A DNA stretch of 64,000 nucleotides from Beta vulgaris subsp. vulgaris (lineage: Eukaryota > Streptophyta > Magnoliopsida > Caryophyllales > Amaranthaceae): contig NC_079209.1 of NCBI RefSeq assembly GCF_026745355.1, positions 4,138,507 to 4,202,506 on the forward strand, written 5' to 3'. Shown in pieces: positions 11,901-23,219 of this stretch. How positions within the stretch are numbered: the first letter of the stretch is position 1; every line of letters starts with the position of its first letter. The position numbers were made by a program, and so were the translations under genes. Below the pieces are notes generated by a model, which had not been told where the DNA came from, did not search any database, and was given only the letters and a program-made list of their open reading frames with translations.

Positions 11901-14900
11901 CTCAATGGCTTGCAGGATGCAGCAGTTACTGATATTGCCTGTGATGCCCTGAATGGCTTGAAAATGGGGGATAAGACTTTAACTGTAAGAAGAGCTGCTG
12001 TTAGGTATGTTGTCCAAGTGAATTAGAATCTGAGATGTTTGGTGTTCTAATTCTCAGGAATAAACTTTAATTTGTATGCTTGCATTCATTAGTTCCAATT
12101 ATGCTTAGAACGTAATACCAATAAACCAATGTCAGCAGCATGCCAGCACCACCCCCTTAGGAAGCTCATTGCATTGGTGCTTTGCTTGATCAGCTGAGAC
12201 TCTTTAAGGATGCTACTTTTGAATGATTATCAGTGCAAATATTGTCAGTGAATTATTACTAAAACGAAGTAGAGATAGTTATTTGCTGTCATTGATGCCT
12301 TTTTACATTAGGCATATTGTCATATCATATAGTCATTTAGTCAACCAAACGGGAAACCTTTTGGGGCTATTGCAAACCACGCACTCTGCACATAATAATG
12401 TTAGTGCTTTTCTGTCTGGAGAAGTTATGTAATATTAGACAATTATATTGTGCATAGGCTATAAACTTGTTTTAGTTCTGAAGCCACACCTTAAAAAAAA
12501 AAAAGAGGAACAAAAGTATAAAGCAGATTTTTCATGCAGAAACCAAAATATATTTAACAAACATATGGTCTTTGTCTCCAATATTATAGTGACATCAAGC
12601 TCAAAATAGCTAGGAGACATGGGCAACAAATTTAAGGGTTTAAATTTTCTCATTCCTTCGTTGAGTATCTTATGTTTGTGTATTCGTGATTTTGATGCTT
12701 GGTCAATGTTACTTTACATGATAATGGTATCCATTAGCCTGCCTCTGTGTGTTTGTTTCGACTTGGCTGAACTGTTTTTGGTGTTTATAATTTCCAATCA
12801 TTTTGAAATATAGGGGTTTTACTCACGTTGACAAATTGATATTGCTATTTTTCTCATGTGCAGTAAGTCATTTGCATTTACACATCAGAAAATTTGTTTG
12901 TCTGTCTAGCCAGTCTATTCATGTTCAAAATTAGTATGTTTCCATCATACTACAACTTAATATAGGTGATATCATTTAGTTTGTTGCTACTTATGGTATG
13001 TGTTCCATTTTTGGCAGTTTTTTTTGTCATAAGGCTTTGTCTGGTAAATTGATTTTTCAGCTCTTTGGTTGTTTGGCCTTTACATCTTGTGGTTGGTAAA
13101 TGATTTTTTTCAACTAGCTATAAAGCTGAATATAATTCTAGAATGAAAGATGTTTCGAGAAACTTTTTGTCATTGGCTTTTGGCATTTTGGTCTAAGAGT
13201 TATCTAATCTGCACATAAAGTGGCAAAAGTCAGCAAATGATTCTGGTCAACATCTCTATAAGAAGCTGGTCAAGCAAGATAAGGGAACTAGCAAATTAGC
13301 TGATGAATTAACCAAATGGGAAAATTTTAGAGCTACAGTTGAAAGGCTGTGACTAGACAGTAACTTTTCGGCTTTAATTTCCATGTCATATGGCTGTGGT
13401 TGGTGCTTAATATTCTGGAGTATCAGAGCAGAATAAAGGCCTAGGGATAGGAATTGTTATAGTAGCTCCTTTGCAGTTTCTAGGATAGCATTCTGTTATA
13501 CGTTTTTTCCTCTTCTTTTTTTCTATTCCATAATATCGTTCGGGGTTTCATGCTTGCCAACGTACACGTTGACCATCAATTCTCTAATTATTTATCAGTA
13601 AAAGATATAAAAAGTTGATGTTGTGAAAGTAAATGAATATAGTTTTCCTTGCTTTTAAATCACAAACGATGATCACAAGGAGAGCGTGTAAATAGTTTAA
13701 ACATTCAAATGGTGCAATAGAGAAATAGAGGGGAAGTATATAATTATACATGGTTTGAATCTTATTATGACCCATTTATGCAGCAGTGGGCAGGCAAAAT
13801 TAGAGCATGAAAATCTCTTGGCTCATGCACAGCAACATGTAGCCATGCAGGTAAAGTAGTCCTACATGTCTGAAGTTTCTAAATTTTAGTTCCCTGTAAT
13901 GACAAATGAGTTGTACGTAATCTGTTTGGCATAAATATACAAACAGAAAATGGCTTTCGAAGCTGGTGGTTTCAATCTTCTTGGTGTCACATTACCAACT
14001 TCGACGACCACAGAAATCCCTACTAAAATTCTTTGCTTGAATCAGGTACCTGTAATACTGCAGAAGTTTTTCTGATTCCTATATTATCGCGCATCTTCAA
14101 CTCCTTTTTCTTTGTTTTGGTATTGTCAAGGTGGTTAATATTGATGAACTGAGAGATGATAATGAGTACGAAGAAATTGTAGAAGATATGAGGGATGAAT
14201 GCGGGAAATTTGGTGAGTAATATAAATCCGATTCTGAAATGTCATTCTTTATGCATATGAATGCATATTTCTGCTTTTTGTATACATTGTTTCTCTTCTT
14301 CTAGTATTGCTGTGGAACCTAGATTCTGGAAAATTAGTTCTCCCTTGTTGCCTTGCCCTATCACCAATAGTATATTATTTTCCTGAATTTTGACTATTAT
14401 ATAATGCTCAAGCTACAAGTGTCAAGTGTGAGTGTGACTATGATAGAAGAAAGGTGACTCTTTGCTGGCTGGCAGGTCTAGCTCCAAGCAGTTGATTCAA
14501 AAATCCAATTACTAGCACTTGGTCTAATGTGATGGATTAAGAGCTGGGTATATAGTGCTATGTGCTATTAAGGGCTGAACAGAGTGACAACAACAGAATT
14601 TGATATGGTTGGCTGCACGAGTCTAGGTTTTATCTCCGGTGGTTGTCTACATAGATCTCCCTTGCCCTTTTTTCCTTTTCCAAGGGGTTTATGCTCCTTC
14701 AAACCTAACTTCTAAAATATCCTTAGTCTGAGCTTTCCACTACTTTACAGGTGAATCATCTGATTATATTTTTCTTGATGAAGTGAGATGTAGGGAATAT
14801 TTTCTTTGTTTTTGTAGACTGTTGAAGTGATTGTGGTTGAGCATCTTAGTTATTCTGTGCATAATGTAAGTCGAGGAAACTGCATTAATTCTCTTGGATT

Positions 14901-16230
14901 ATTGAGACCCTGATTTTTTTTTTATCTTGGTCGTTTCTCCAAGATTTCTTTTGCGTTTGTTTACTTTTTTGAGCTGTAATTCTATATTCAGTTTATGTAT
15001 CTCATCATGGGTTGACACTAATCAGTATCATTACATTGCATAGGAGTCTTGTTGAGTGTAATTATTCCTCGGCCCAATATGGAGGGGAATCTGCTTCCTG
15101 GTGTTGGGAAGGTAAAGATCTTTCTTCATCATTTAATTTTAAATTGTCATGGATATTAAGTTAGTGTGTTATCAAATAAATCATAAGTAGTGCCACTGTA
15201 TTTGAATTGGTTTACTTTCTTATCATATGATCACTGGCAATCTGTTAGGTGATTTCTTGAGTATTATTAGTAGTATAATAGCAATAGAAATGTAATTGAT
15301 AAATTAGACTTGATCTTTGTTAGCTTTGTAAATTTTGCATCTGTTAGATTGGTAAATTTTGCCTCATGCAGATCTCTTCCTGTATTACATAGTTTCAATC
15401 AAACAGCAAATTTGTTTCAACTACCATTTTGAAGTACCCTAGTGTGCTTCTGCAATGATATCTCTACAGAAACACCCATTCTCTTACCGTCTGTTTGGTA
15501 GGCTCTAGTTGCTAATAATTGGTGGTTATGGTAACGAATTTTAGTCTAATTTTGTAAGAGAATCTTATATCAATATTCTTGGTAATAAATCTTCATCTCC
15601 AAACCTTTGTTCTTTCTCGTAAGTTTCCATTATCACTCAATAACATCTTACCAAGTGGTAGCGGGTGGTGATGAGATTTTTTAGGAAGAAAAATAGATAT
15701 TTTGGGTAGCATTACCATTGGCGTGGGAGCTACAAATTTACACTGTACTTGTTGATATTAAAAATTAAACATGACTAGGGAGTAGATATATGCAGAGTTC
15801 TTTGTTTGGCAAAAGTGATTTCCCGTGGTAAGTAGAACTTTTGATCAACTAGATAACTTGTCATATACTGCATATGAAATGGAAAATACATGGGAAGATC
15901 TTTTAAATAGGAAATGTTACTTCTCATGCTCTACAAAACAAGCACTATAATGCATGATCTTTACCACCATTGATGACTCTCTACCAAACTGGCCGATAAT
16001 GTTATCTGGGTAGGTACTCTTTACACCCTAGCACTGTAATTTGCTTACACGCAATTTGTTGAGCTCCAACATCTTGAGTTATTTCTCCCCAGGTGTTCTT
16101 GGAGTATGCTGATACTGTCGCCTGTGCTAATGCAAAGAACATGCTCGGAGGACGAAAATTTGGCGGCAATACTGTCACTGCTGATTACTATCCTGAAGAC
16201 AAATTCTATAGTGCTGATTACAGCGGGTGA
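2927..16230 (+). CDS. U2AF65: U2 snRNP auxiliary factor large subunit (U2AF65), 18 coding exons
   Basis: Nuclear splicing factor that binds the 3' splice-site polypyrimidine tract with U2AF35 and helps recruit U2 snRNP. Coding exons: 2927-3022, 3365-3540, 3810-3875, 6050-6126, 6719-6789, 6882-6926, 7018-7077, 7958-8018, 8167-8279, 8548-8663, 11379-11477, 11636-11711, 11916-12004, 13784-13850, 13947-14045, 14131-14212, 15044-15111, 16093-16230. All introns are GT-AG, and the sum (1599 nt) gives 532 residues without a stop. Residues 1-112 are rich in R, S, D and E (RS domain). Then comes KRTSGFDMAPP, the presumed U2AF35-binding motif. RRM1 (RRVYVGGLP) spans about 183-269, RRM2 (DRIFVGGIP, KGYGFCVY) about 301-381, and the UHM with GRKFGG about 430-525. 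Plant homologues are somewhat longer. The first ATG opens the RS-rich frame. Exon coordinates were read by eye. Confidence 0.95.
3876..6049 (+). other. U2AF65 intron 3 (2.2 kb)
   Basis: This intron begins GTATGC and ends TGTGTAG. It contains a 268-bp Helitron (4863-5130). No open frame in it resembles a known protein. The stretch at about 4440-4860 looks repeat-like but I could not assign it. Confidence 0.7.
4863..5130 (-). mobile_element. Non-autonomous Helitron, 268 bp, in U2AF65 intron 3
   Basis: Read on the minus strand, the element starts TCTATACTCATATATTAAAA and ends with a GC-rich hairpin (CCCGAGG...CCCGGG) about 10 nt before a terminal CTAG. The host bases are A before TC and T after CTAG, the A/T target expected for Helitrons. 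Inside is a tRNA-like A-box (TTTAGTGGTTAGGAC on the plus strand). It belongs to the same family as the elements at 24996 and 28804. Confidence 0.8.
6117..6128 (+). promoter_or_regulatory. Tandem alternative donor sites of U2AF65 exon 4
   Basis: Two GT donors lie 9 nt apart: one after G6117 (GTTCAC) and one after G6126 (GTTTGC). Both leave the same phase and join in frame to exon 5, so use of the first would remove three residues (about 137-139). I used the downstream site because it is closer to the consensus. Which one is used cannot be told from sequence alone. Confidence 0.5.
9113..9262 (+). repeat. 75-bp tandem duplication in U2AF65 intron 10
   Basis: The unit starting CCTCTAACTGATTTCC and ending near CAATTAGCTGC occurs twice in a row (9113-9187 and 9188-9262) with only a few mismatches. 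It is pyrimidine-rich on the coding strand. Confidence 0.85.
10163..10598 (+). repeat. 218-bp tandem duplication in U2AF65 intron 10
   Basis: Two nearly identical 218-bp units start at 10163 and 10381. Each begins ATACTTCC and contains TGCAACATTGGGAAGTTGCA, a long pyrimidine tract, and GGGACGGAGGAAGTG. Only a few bases differ, so the duplication is recent. The inner motifs TTCTAAAATAAATGCAAC and GGGACGGAGGAAG resemble MITE ends. Confidence 0.9.
12005..13783 (+). other. U2AF65 intron 13 (1.8 kb)
   Basis: A long intron from GTATGT to TTATGCAG with no recognised element or coding domain. Its 3' end carries the CAGCAG acceptor. Confidence 0.7.
13781..13789 (+). promoter_or_regulatory. NAGNAG acceptor of U2AF65 exon 14
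   Basis: The acceptor reads CAGCAGTGG. Splicing after the first CAG (exon from 13784) encodes Ser-Ser-Gly; splicing after the second (exon from 13787) encodes Ser-Gly. Both keep the frame, so one serine in the linker between RRM2 and the UHM can be included or skipped. Confidence 0.55.
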
Positions 16231-16495
16231 AAGGTTACAATGTGGTAGCTTGTGAGATGTACAGGCCATTACTCTCCTTTTTTCTCCACCTTTTTTTGTT
16301 TGTTTTAGCACTTTTAGTGGCAGAGTACATATCTGCTGATGTATTCTATGATCGACTTTTCTTAGCTGCCTACTTAGTCTCATACTTTATCAGAAATTGT
16401 TGTGTACTGTTTAAGAATCAGCAATCTATCCTATTCTATCCTGTATTTACCCTGTTGTATGGTCTCTGAATCGAGTATTTTTTTGCAAATTAATT
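16231..16495 (+). other. U2AF65 3' untranslated region (probable)
   Basis: T-rich sequence follows the stop codon up to the start of a Helitron at 16496. I saw no perfect AATAAA signal, so the poly(A) site is not placed. Confidence 0.5.
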
Positions 16496-16774
16496 TCTAT
16501 TCTATATGGGAAGAGGGTAGGATACCAAAATATTAGAAATTTCATTTTACCCTCATATTCTAACTACTTTAACTAAAAAAACAAAAACTAAAAAAAAAAA
16601 AAACTACCTAATTAATTTAAAAAATAAGAAAAGGCATTACAAAAAGAAAACAATTAACAATTCAAATATCTTTAATTTAATAGATATATTTAACAATTAA
16701 TTTAATTTTCTACATCTTCCTAAAAAAATAATTTTTTACGTATTTTCGCATGCATTGTATGCATATAAAACTAA
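16496..16774 (+). mobile_element. Short Helitron just downstream of U2AF65
   Basis: The left end TCTATTCTATATGGGAAGAG matches the left end of the larger element at 57888. The right end has a hairpin around GCATGCATTGTATGC and stops in CTAA, which fits the CTRR rule. The body (279 bp) is AT-rich and non-coding. The base after CTAA is G rather than the expected T, so the insertion is old or the end is mutated. Confidence 0.65.
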
Positions 16775-16867
16775 GTGTAATTTGTGTCGGGAGGAGTGGT
16801 TTTGGTATTGTTGACTCCTGAGAATGAATGGACAATTTCTGGCCTGCTGAACCACCTATACCCGCCA

Positions 16868-16883
16868 ATGTGTATACAACCTT
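16868..16883 (+). repeat. Left target-site duplication of the LINE
   Basis: ATGTGTATACAACCTT here is identical to 18990-19005. It lies directly before the T-run that marks the 3' poly(A) tail of the minus-strand LINE. Confidence 0.9.
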
Positions 16884-18989
16884 TTTTTTTTTTTGGTGAA
16901 CAAAGGATAACATTAAGTTAAATTAAGTGTTTTGGCAAAAAAGCCTATTACAATCCGAATCTAGCAGTGCTTGACAATAATTAGATGGTAGGGGAAAATG
17001 CCTAATTACATTTGGGGGGTTGGCGCCTTGTCTATTTTTCTTAGCTACTACATCCGCTACTTGGTTGTCTTGTCTTCTAACGAACTCTAGCACCATGTCC
17101 ATGAAATAGTGCCTCAGCTCCCTGCAATCATGTATAATATCACTATATAGGTCTATATAGTTAGTCTTAGAGTTGATAAGGTCGACGACTTTTTTGCAAT
17201 CCGAGTGTATAACAATGTAAGCAAATTTCTTCTGTATAGCAATCTGTAAACCTTGCCTTATGGCAAGGCACTCTGCATGGAAAGGGTTAGTAGCATATGA
17301 TAGACTCTGGAACCCGGTTAGCCAATTTCCTTGATGATTTCTTATAACACCTGCTATACTTGCTATGGTTTCAATATCCACAAAGGAGGCATCAACATTC
17401 ACTTGAACATACGACCTAGAATAATTTTTCCATTTTTGAGAGATTTGAGGAGTCTTTAGTAACGGGATCGTGGATTGATTAGCAATAAAATCTTTTGTGA
17501 GATTGAGGGCTTGATTCAACGTCACCTCAGGAGGACCATAAGCTTTTTGCCCAAAGATAAATTTATTTCGGGCTTTCCAAATTTCAAAACAGATAAAGGT
17601 GAAAAGGAAGGACCAATCAATGTTTCTCCAACTATGTTGTGCATTAACATTCATTTTAAGTCAATCACCTATGTGGTTGCAATCCCAAAATTCCCCCGGT
17701 AACGCGATAAGGTTCCAAATCTGAGATGCCTTGGTACAGTCCCTAATAACATGCAATGTATCTTCATTAAATTCCGGGCATGTTGGGCATTCGGGAGAGG
17801 GTATTATATGACGTAGATGGAGGAGAGTATTATGTGGGAGACGATCCCACCACATAAGCCATAGGAAGAAATTGAGCTTAGGAAGTGTCTTCACCTTCCA
17901 AATCCACTCGCTTCCTTTGAGATGGGTTCTCTGGTCAATGATCTTATTATAAACTTCGGCCCGGGAGAACTTATCATGGTCTACTAAGGATGAGAAAGTA
18001 GTATCAGGGATTTGAAAGGGAATTTGCATAGAAGCTATCCTCACGGCAATGAAAGGCGGAAAATTAAAGGAAAGTTGACTAATATCCCACTTATTCTCTA
18101 TGATTATGTCCTTAACTTTCATCTCCTCTTCCCCCTTATTGAGGGGGCCATGCATATACTGACGAATAAGACCTATACCCAACCAATTATCTAACCATAG
18201 GTTTATTGAAGTACCCTCACCCAATTTCCACACCATGCTAGTTCTCAAATTTTCATAGCCTTTACCAACGGTTTTCCAAATATGCGAACCTTTCTTGAAA
18301 GCCATCGTGTAGTTTGGTCGGACATATTTCGAGGAAATACAAGCTTTAGCTAGATTGTCAGGGCCTAAGGTCAATTTCCAGCCTAGTTTAGTCATGAGGG
18401 CAAGGTTTAAATCTTGGTGACTTCTAATTCCCAACCCCCCTTTACTTTTTGGAAGGAATGTGTGTTTTTGTCCTACCAAGTGTATCCTTTGTTTTTCTTC
18501 TGATTGGCCCCACAAGAAATTATTGCATATCTTATCGAGTTCATGCAGAATTGTTTTCGGAAGTTGAGACACTTGCATATAGTAAGAGGCAATGGTATTC
18601 ATGGTTGACTGAATAAGGGTAAGTTTTCCAGCTCTTGATAGGAATTTCGATTTCCATAAGGCTAATTTTCCCCTAACCTTGTCAACAACAAACTGAACAT
18701 CTTTTTTCTTAGGTCTTTTATGTGAAAGGGGTATACCTAGGTAGAGGCCAAGGTTTTCACTCTCTTTGACGTTGATCGTTTCTTGGAAAAGGAGTTTGTG
18801 TTCCTCACTAGTGTTTGGGGAGAAGGTCAACCGACTTTTATCTTCATTAATCTTTTGCCCCGAGACGTGATAAAAGTGGTTAAGGATTTCTCTAAGCTTA
18901 AAGGCAGTTGATTCGTCAACCCTCCCAAATATTAGAAGATTATCCGCAAAAAGCAAGTGGGATATGGGGATTCTTTTTGTTCCCACCCC
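16884..18989 (-). mobile_element. 5'-truncated LINE retrotransposon, 2.1 kb
   Basis: A minus-strand non-LTR element is bounded by identical 16-bp target duplications. Its poly(A) tail appears as the T-run at 16884-16894, and its coding sequence begins in mid reverse transcriptase at the right duplication, so it was truncated at the 5' end on insertion. The unoccupied site would have read straight through the single 16-bp copy. The target lies about 640 bp downstream of the U2AF65 stop codon. Confidence 0.93.
16923..18989 (-). pseudogene. LINE polyprotein C-terminal half: reverse transcriptase, zf-RVT and RNase H
   Basis: The frame opens inside the RT domain with ISHLLFADNLLIF, in which the usual catalytic FADD reads FADN. 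Next come the thumb-like segment (LGLYLGIPLSHKR, KLTLIQSTMNTIASYYM), GGLGIRSHQDLN, the WLDNWL motif, and a zf-RVT domain (FFLWLMWWDRLPHNTLL, CPTC). One TGA at about 17661-17663 interrupts the frame. The same frame then runs on for about 245 codons into an RNase H-like domain (VNVDASF, HAECLAIRQGL, HSDCKKVVDLI, VADVVAKK). No frameshift was seen. The N-terminal endonuclease and most of RT are missing. A single stop and the FADN change make it inactive. The product would have served LINE retrotransposition. Confidence 0.92.
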
Positions 18990-19005
18990 ATGTGTATACA
19001 ACCTT
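18990..19005 (+). repeat. Right target-site duplication of the LINE
   Basis: An identical copy of the 16-bp ATGTGTATACAACCTT, directly after the truncated 5' end of the minus-strand LINE. Confidence 0.9.
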
Positions 19006-19239
19006 AAAAATTCCTATTTGTCTGTTCTGCTTCCTAACCCTAATCTCTTAACATGACATCCCAAATATTCCTATAATTAAGAACTTTTGTACACGTGCAT
19101 AAGCAGAACCTTGATAGTTTCATTATATACAGTGTTTCACTGATTCACTTCTATGCGTACGCTCCATACTTGTGTGTTAGAAATGTAGTACATTGATATT
19201 GCCTAGGCTCTAGAGGCTCGTTGCATAGTACTCCTTTCG

Positions 19240-20657
19240 TTCTGTTTGTGTGTATAACTTTTTTTTTTTTTAAAGATTTTTTTTGTGTTAGAATTCTCTT
19301 ATGAGATTATCTTTTTTATTACCTCGGTTTTCTTATGCAATTGAAATGAGAGTATTTTTTATTGAATTTCAAATGAAAATTTGAAATCATTTTACGCTTA
19401 AATTTCTTTTGTGAGTTTGAAATCAACATTAATTGTTGTTACCTTTTCCCAACAAAATAATTAGTCTAATTATTATTTTATGATTTACAATTTCATTTGT
19501 AAATTTCTTCCCCTCTTGCTATGGTGATTTGGAGAAAACAAAGCACTATTTTCGTCGTCAATGAAATTTTGAGTTATAGAAAATTTTGAAAATCTTTTTT
19601 GTGACCAAAACTCTCATTAAGAAAACATATTAAATGTTTATTTGGTATCAAAGACTAATAACGTGTATCATACACACTTTTTGAATATCACATTAGTGAG
19701 TGCCTTAGGTTATTACTTTTCGTAACTTTTTATCCAACAAGGAAAAATGTCAGGCCTAGATGAGTAGATAAATTGCTTTGTTGTAGCATATTTTGCAGCT
19801 TGTATGTTTATCTTTTTAATGTTTTACACTTTGCGGTATTTTGGCAGAGTTACAACTGAATTTTCTCAAAATAAGCTTGATGAGCTTAGAGACTTGTGGA
19901 TCAAATATGTGAATGAATATAAACAAGTGGATGAAGAAAAATCGGAAGATAATGACCATTTTAATTAGAATTTGTGTATTTTCTTTTTAAGCGGGATTAG
20001 GGAGGTGCTTCTATTTTTCTGCACATGAATCGGAAGAAACATGCCTAGTTGCTCTATTATTTTCTTATAACTTAGTTGAATTTTTGGAATCTTCTAACAT
20101 TATATTGATATGCATGTGATTTTGTAGTGAATGATATTGAATGAATGAAAAGGTATTCTAATTTTAAAGTCATCTGAATTATCTCAATACAAGTGTCTAG
20201 ATGTTCTATATATATGTAAATTCCTTGTAGATTATGAAAGGCACGCATGGAGCAGGTGAAACAGATTGGAGAAGCGTATACTAATAATGAAATATTGTCT
20301 TTTTTTTTAAAAAAAAAATATAAGGTTAAAGAGACCACATTTTCTTTTCAGGTGGTGTTTTCAGGAATGATGAAAAAGATCACCTACATATTAAAAATGA
20401 TTTCTTTGTAAGATAAAAAAGACCACCTATCTGTAAAATGTGGCGCCTTATCCTTATTCTTTTTTCCTATTTACATTCATAAATAACCACGCACTTATTT
20501 TAAGGAAGTGGTATCTTCTATCAAATTAAGAAACCACCCGCAATAAGTGGCTATTTATCTTGAGAGACCTATAAGCGGAAGACCACCTCTCATGTGGTCT
20601 CTAAATGAGATTTTGAGGGTCTCTTTAAGCTTTTTTTTTTTTTTTTTTGTAGTAGTG
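19240..20657 (+). mobile_element. CACTA (En/Spm-type) right end, copy A
   Basis: The unit ends at TTTGTAGTAGTG (20646-20657), the reverse complement of CACTACTACAAA, the classic CACTA terminal inverted repeat. The 350 bp before it are full of AGACCAC / GTGGTCT motifs in both orientations, like CACTA subterminal repeats. The left CACTA terminus was not found, so this is a truncated copy. Confidence 0.7.
19848..19968 (+). pseudogene. Terminal exon-like ORF of the CACTA fragment, copy A
   Basis: After a TTTTGGCAG acceptor, a frame of about 39 residues reads VTTEFSQNKLDELRDLW and continues acidic to HFN and TAG. Its sister at 22425 keeps the frame and stop with a few amino-acid changes. It lies about 690 bp before the CACTA terminus, where the last exon of an element-encoded protein would be expected. 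I do not recognise the protein; assignment to a CACTA product is inference. Confidence 0.45.
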
Positions 20658-21086
20658 GAACCACGATTAATCTTATGTCTATTGTTCTTTAATTCTTTGT
20701 TGCTTTATACATCCATGATAACAACTTGTTATACTAGACGATGCATCAAGTGAAATATAAATAATCTCTACGTGCTTAGTCAGTTAGTGATGTATCCTAC
20801 ACATCCCTACCACCAGTGTGTTATCCTTATATAATAGTATTCTTTCAATATGAGGATGTCTATAGAAGGTATTGTATCCTATAAGTGTATACTCTATCTA
20901 TCTTTATATTTATATTTAGTCACCCCAAGTTATTTTATTATCACTAATATGTAATAATGTATGATTAGGAGGCTTCAATTGACTAATAGTTTAAAATAAT
21001 TAATGCTACTAATGAAGTCATTTTTTATGCTTGGCTCGTGAATCTTATCAAAATTTGGACAGAGTATTATTAAGTACTCCTATGTA

Positions 21087-21461
21087 CTCCCTCCGTCCCA
21101 TAATATAAGTCCTGATTCTATTTTTACGCGGGAATTAAGGTAAAGTGGAATCTTGTTTTATTTTGGATAAAAATATTCATTTTTATTGGGAAATACTTAC
21201 ATTATTATATCTTTGTAACAAAAAATAAAAACTGAATATTAATGTTGCATGGTTTAATGTGTAGAGGAGTTTAATGGGGTAGAAGATTCAATTTTGTCAT
21301 TAATTAAAGTGCATTGGAAGCTGAAATTATGAGGGCATTTTGAGAATAAATTATTTTCATGAGGGTATTTTGGGCATAATTATTGATTGAAAATAGAAAT
21401 AGGACTTATATTTTGGGACACCTTATAAAGAAACAGGACTTATATTATGGGACGGAGGGAG
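21087..21461 (+). mobile_element. Stowaway-like MITE inside array unit A, 375 bp
   Basis: Ends CTCCCTCCGTCCCATAATAT and ATATTATGGGACGGAGGGAG are inverted repeats, flanked by TA on both sides. The matching place in unit B (23857-23858) has a single TA and no insert, so the TA duplication and both borders are confirmed by an empty site. Confidence 0.93.
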
Positions 21462-21819
21462 TATTAAGTTTGTTGTCAAAAGTCAAACCATTTGATGCCA
21501 ATATTACCTACTCTAGATTACTTCATGTTTCTCAAAATGTAGTTCTATTTTTTTTTGTGTCCTATAATATTGTTCTTATTTTAATTCTTTCTACCTTGAT
21601 TATTTACCATTTTGTAATCCCTATTGGTTGTTTTAATTCACTTAAATACATTTTATTAATTGAAATAATCAATGTAATTAACCTTAAATTTTAATTAATA
21701 TGATTTTGTTTTTTACATAGTAAAAGGAAAAATGCTTTATGTACTAACACAAATACACTGTTATGAAACAGAGAAGTAGTAAATTATAATAACGATATGC
21801 AATTTTCTTATTGAAGCTT

Positions 21820-23219
21820 ACAACACTTTGTGTGTAGAATTTTTTTAATAATATATTTGTGTTAGAGTTCTCTTACGAGATTATCTTTTTTATTACGTCG
21901 GTTTTCTTATGCAATTGGAATGAGAGTATTTTTTATTGAATTTCAAATGAAAATTTGAAATCACTTTATGCTTAAATTTAATTTCTTTTGTGAGTTTGAA
22001 ATCAACATTAATTGTTGTCACCTTTTCCCAACAAAATAAAGTCTAATTATTTTTTTATAATTTAAAATTTCATTTGTAGATTTCTTTCCCTCTTGCTCTG
22101 GTGATTTGGAGAAAACAAAGCACTATTTTCGTCGTCAATGAAACTTTTAGTTATAGAAAATTTTGAAAATCTTTTTTGTGACCAAAACTCTCATTAAGAA
22201 AACATATTAAACGTTTATTTGGTATCAAAGACTAATAACGTGTATCACACACACTTTTTAAATATCACACTAGTGAGTGCCCTAGGTAAGTACTTTTCGT
22301 CACTTTTTATCCAGTAAGGAAAAATGTCAGGCCTAGATGAGTAGATAAATTGCTTTGTTGTAGCATATTTTGCATCTTGTATGTTTATCTTTTTAATGTT
22401 TTATACTTTGCGGTATTTTGGCAGAGTTATAACTGAATTTTCTCAAAATAAGTTTAATGAGCTTAGAGACTTGTGGTTCAAATATGTGGATGAATATAAA
22501 CAAGTGGATGAAGAAGAATTGGAATATAATGACCATTTTAATTAGGATATGTGTATTTTCTTTTTGAGCGGGATTCGGGAGGTGCTTTTATTTTTGTGCA
22601 CATGAATTGGAAGAAACATGCCTAGGTGCTCTATTATTTTCTTATAACTTAGTTGAATTTTTGGAATCTTCTAACATTATATTGATATGTATGTGATTTT
22701 ATAGTGAATGATATTGAATGAATGAAAAGGTATTCCAATTTTAAAGTCATCTGAATTATCTCAATACAAGTGTCTAGCTGTTCTATATATATGTAAATTA
22801 CTTGTAGATTATGAAAGACGCGCATGGAGCAGGTGAAACGGATTGGAGAAGCGTATACTAATATTGAAATATTGTCGTTTTTTTAAAAAAAAAATATAAG
22901 GTTAAAGAGACCACATTTTCTTTTCAGGTGGTGTTTTCAGGAATGATTAAAAAGACCATCTACATATTAAAAATGATTTCTTTGTAAGATAAAAAAGACC
23001 ACCTATCTGTAAAAGGTGGCGCCTTATCCTTCTTCTTTTTTCCTATTAAATTCATAAATAACCACTTATTTTAAGGAAGTGGTATCCTCTATCAAATTAA
23101 GAAACCACCCACAATAAGTGGTTATTTATCCTGAGAGACCTATAAGTTGAAGACCACCTCTCATGCGGTCTCTAAATGAGATTTTGAGGGTCTTTTTAAG
23201 CTTTTTTTTTGTAGTAGTG
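21820..23219 (+). mobile_element. CACTA right end, copy B
   Basis: This ends in TTTGTAGTAGTG at 23208-23219 with the same AGACCAC-rich subterminal region as copy A. The sequence after the terminus (GAACCACGATTAATC) is the same in both copies, so the flank was duplicated together with the element. Independent transposition would not do this. Confidence 0.7.
22425..22545 (+). pseudogene. Terminal exon-like ORF of the CACTA fragment, copy B
   Basis: The same acceptor (TTTTGGCAG) and about 39-residue frame as at 19848, reading VITEFSQNKFNELRDLWF and ending HFN then TAG. The reading frame is kept although the flanks have diverged, which may mean it was still coding when the segment was duplicated. 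Confidence 0.45.

Larger units (their letters stand above)
19240..21819 (+). repeat. Repeat array unit A (contains CACTA end and MITE)
   Basis: First of four related units. It runs from about TTTGTGTGTATAAC through a conserved exon-like stretch (19848-19968), the CACTA terminus (20657), further flanking sequence, and a MITE (21087-21461), to the AACACTTTGTGTG junction with unit B. Long stretches match unit B closely with scattered substitutions and small indels. Confidence 0.8.

Noticed and set aside
16045..16383. 112-codon minus-strand open frame over the last U2AF65 exon
   Set aside because: It is antisense to a confirmed exon encoding the UHM; it is a shadow frame.
17475..19001. Plus-strand frames across the LINE, and the apparent start at 19001
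   Set aside because: The plus-strand frames are shadows. The minus-strand frame has no ATG at 19001; its first codons lie in the target duplication, so the protein is truncated and lacks a true start.
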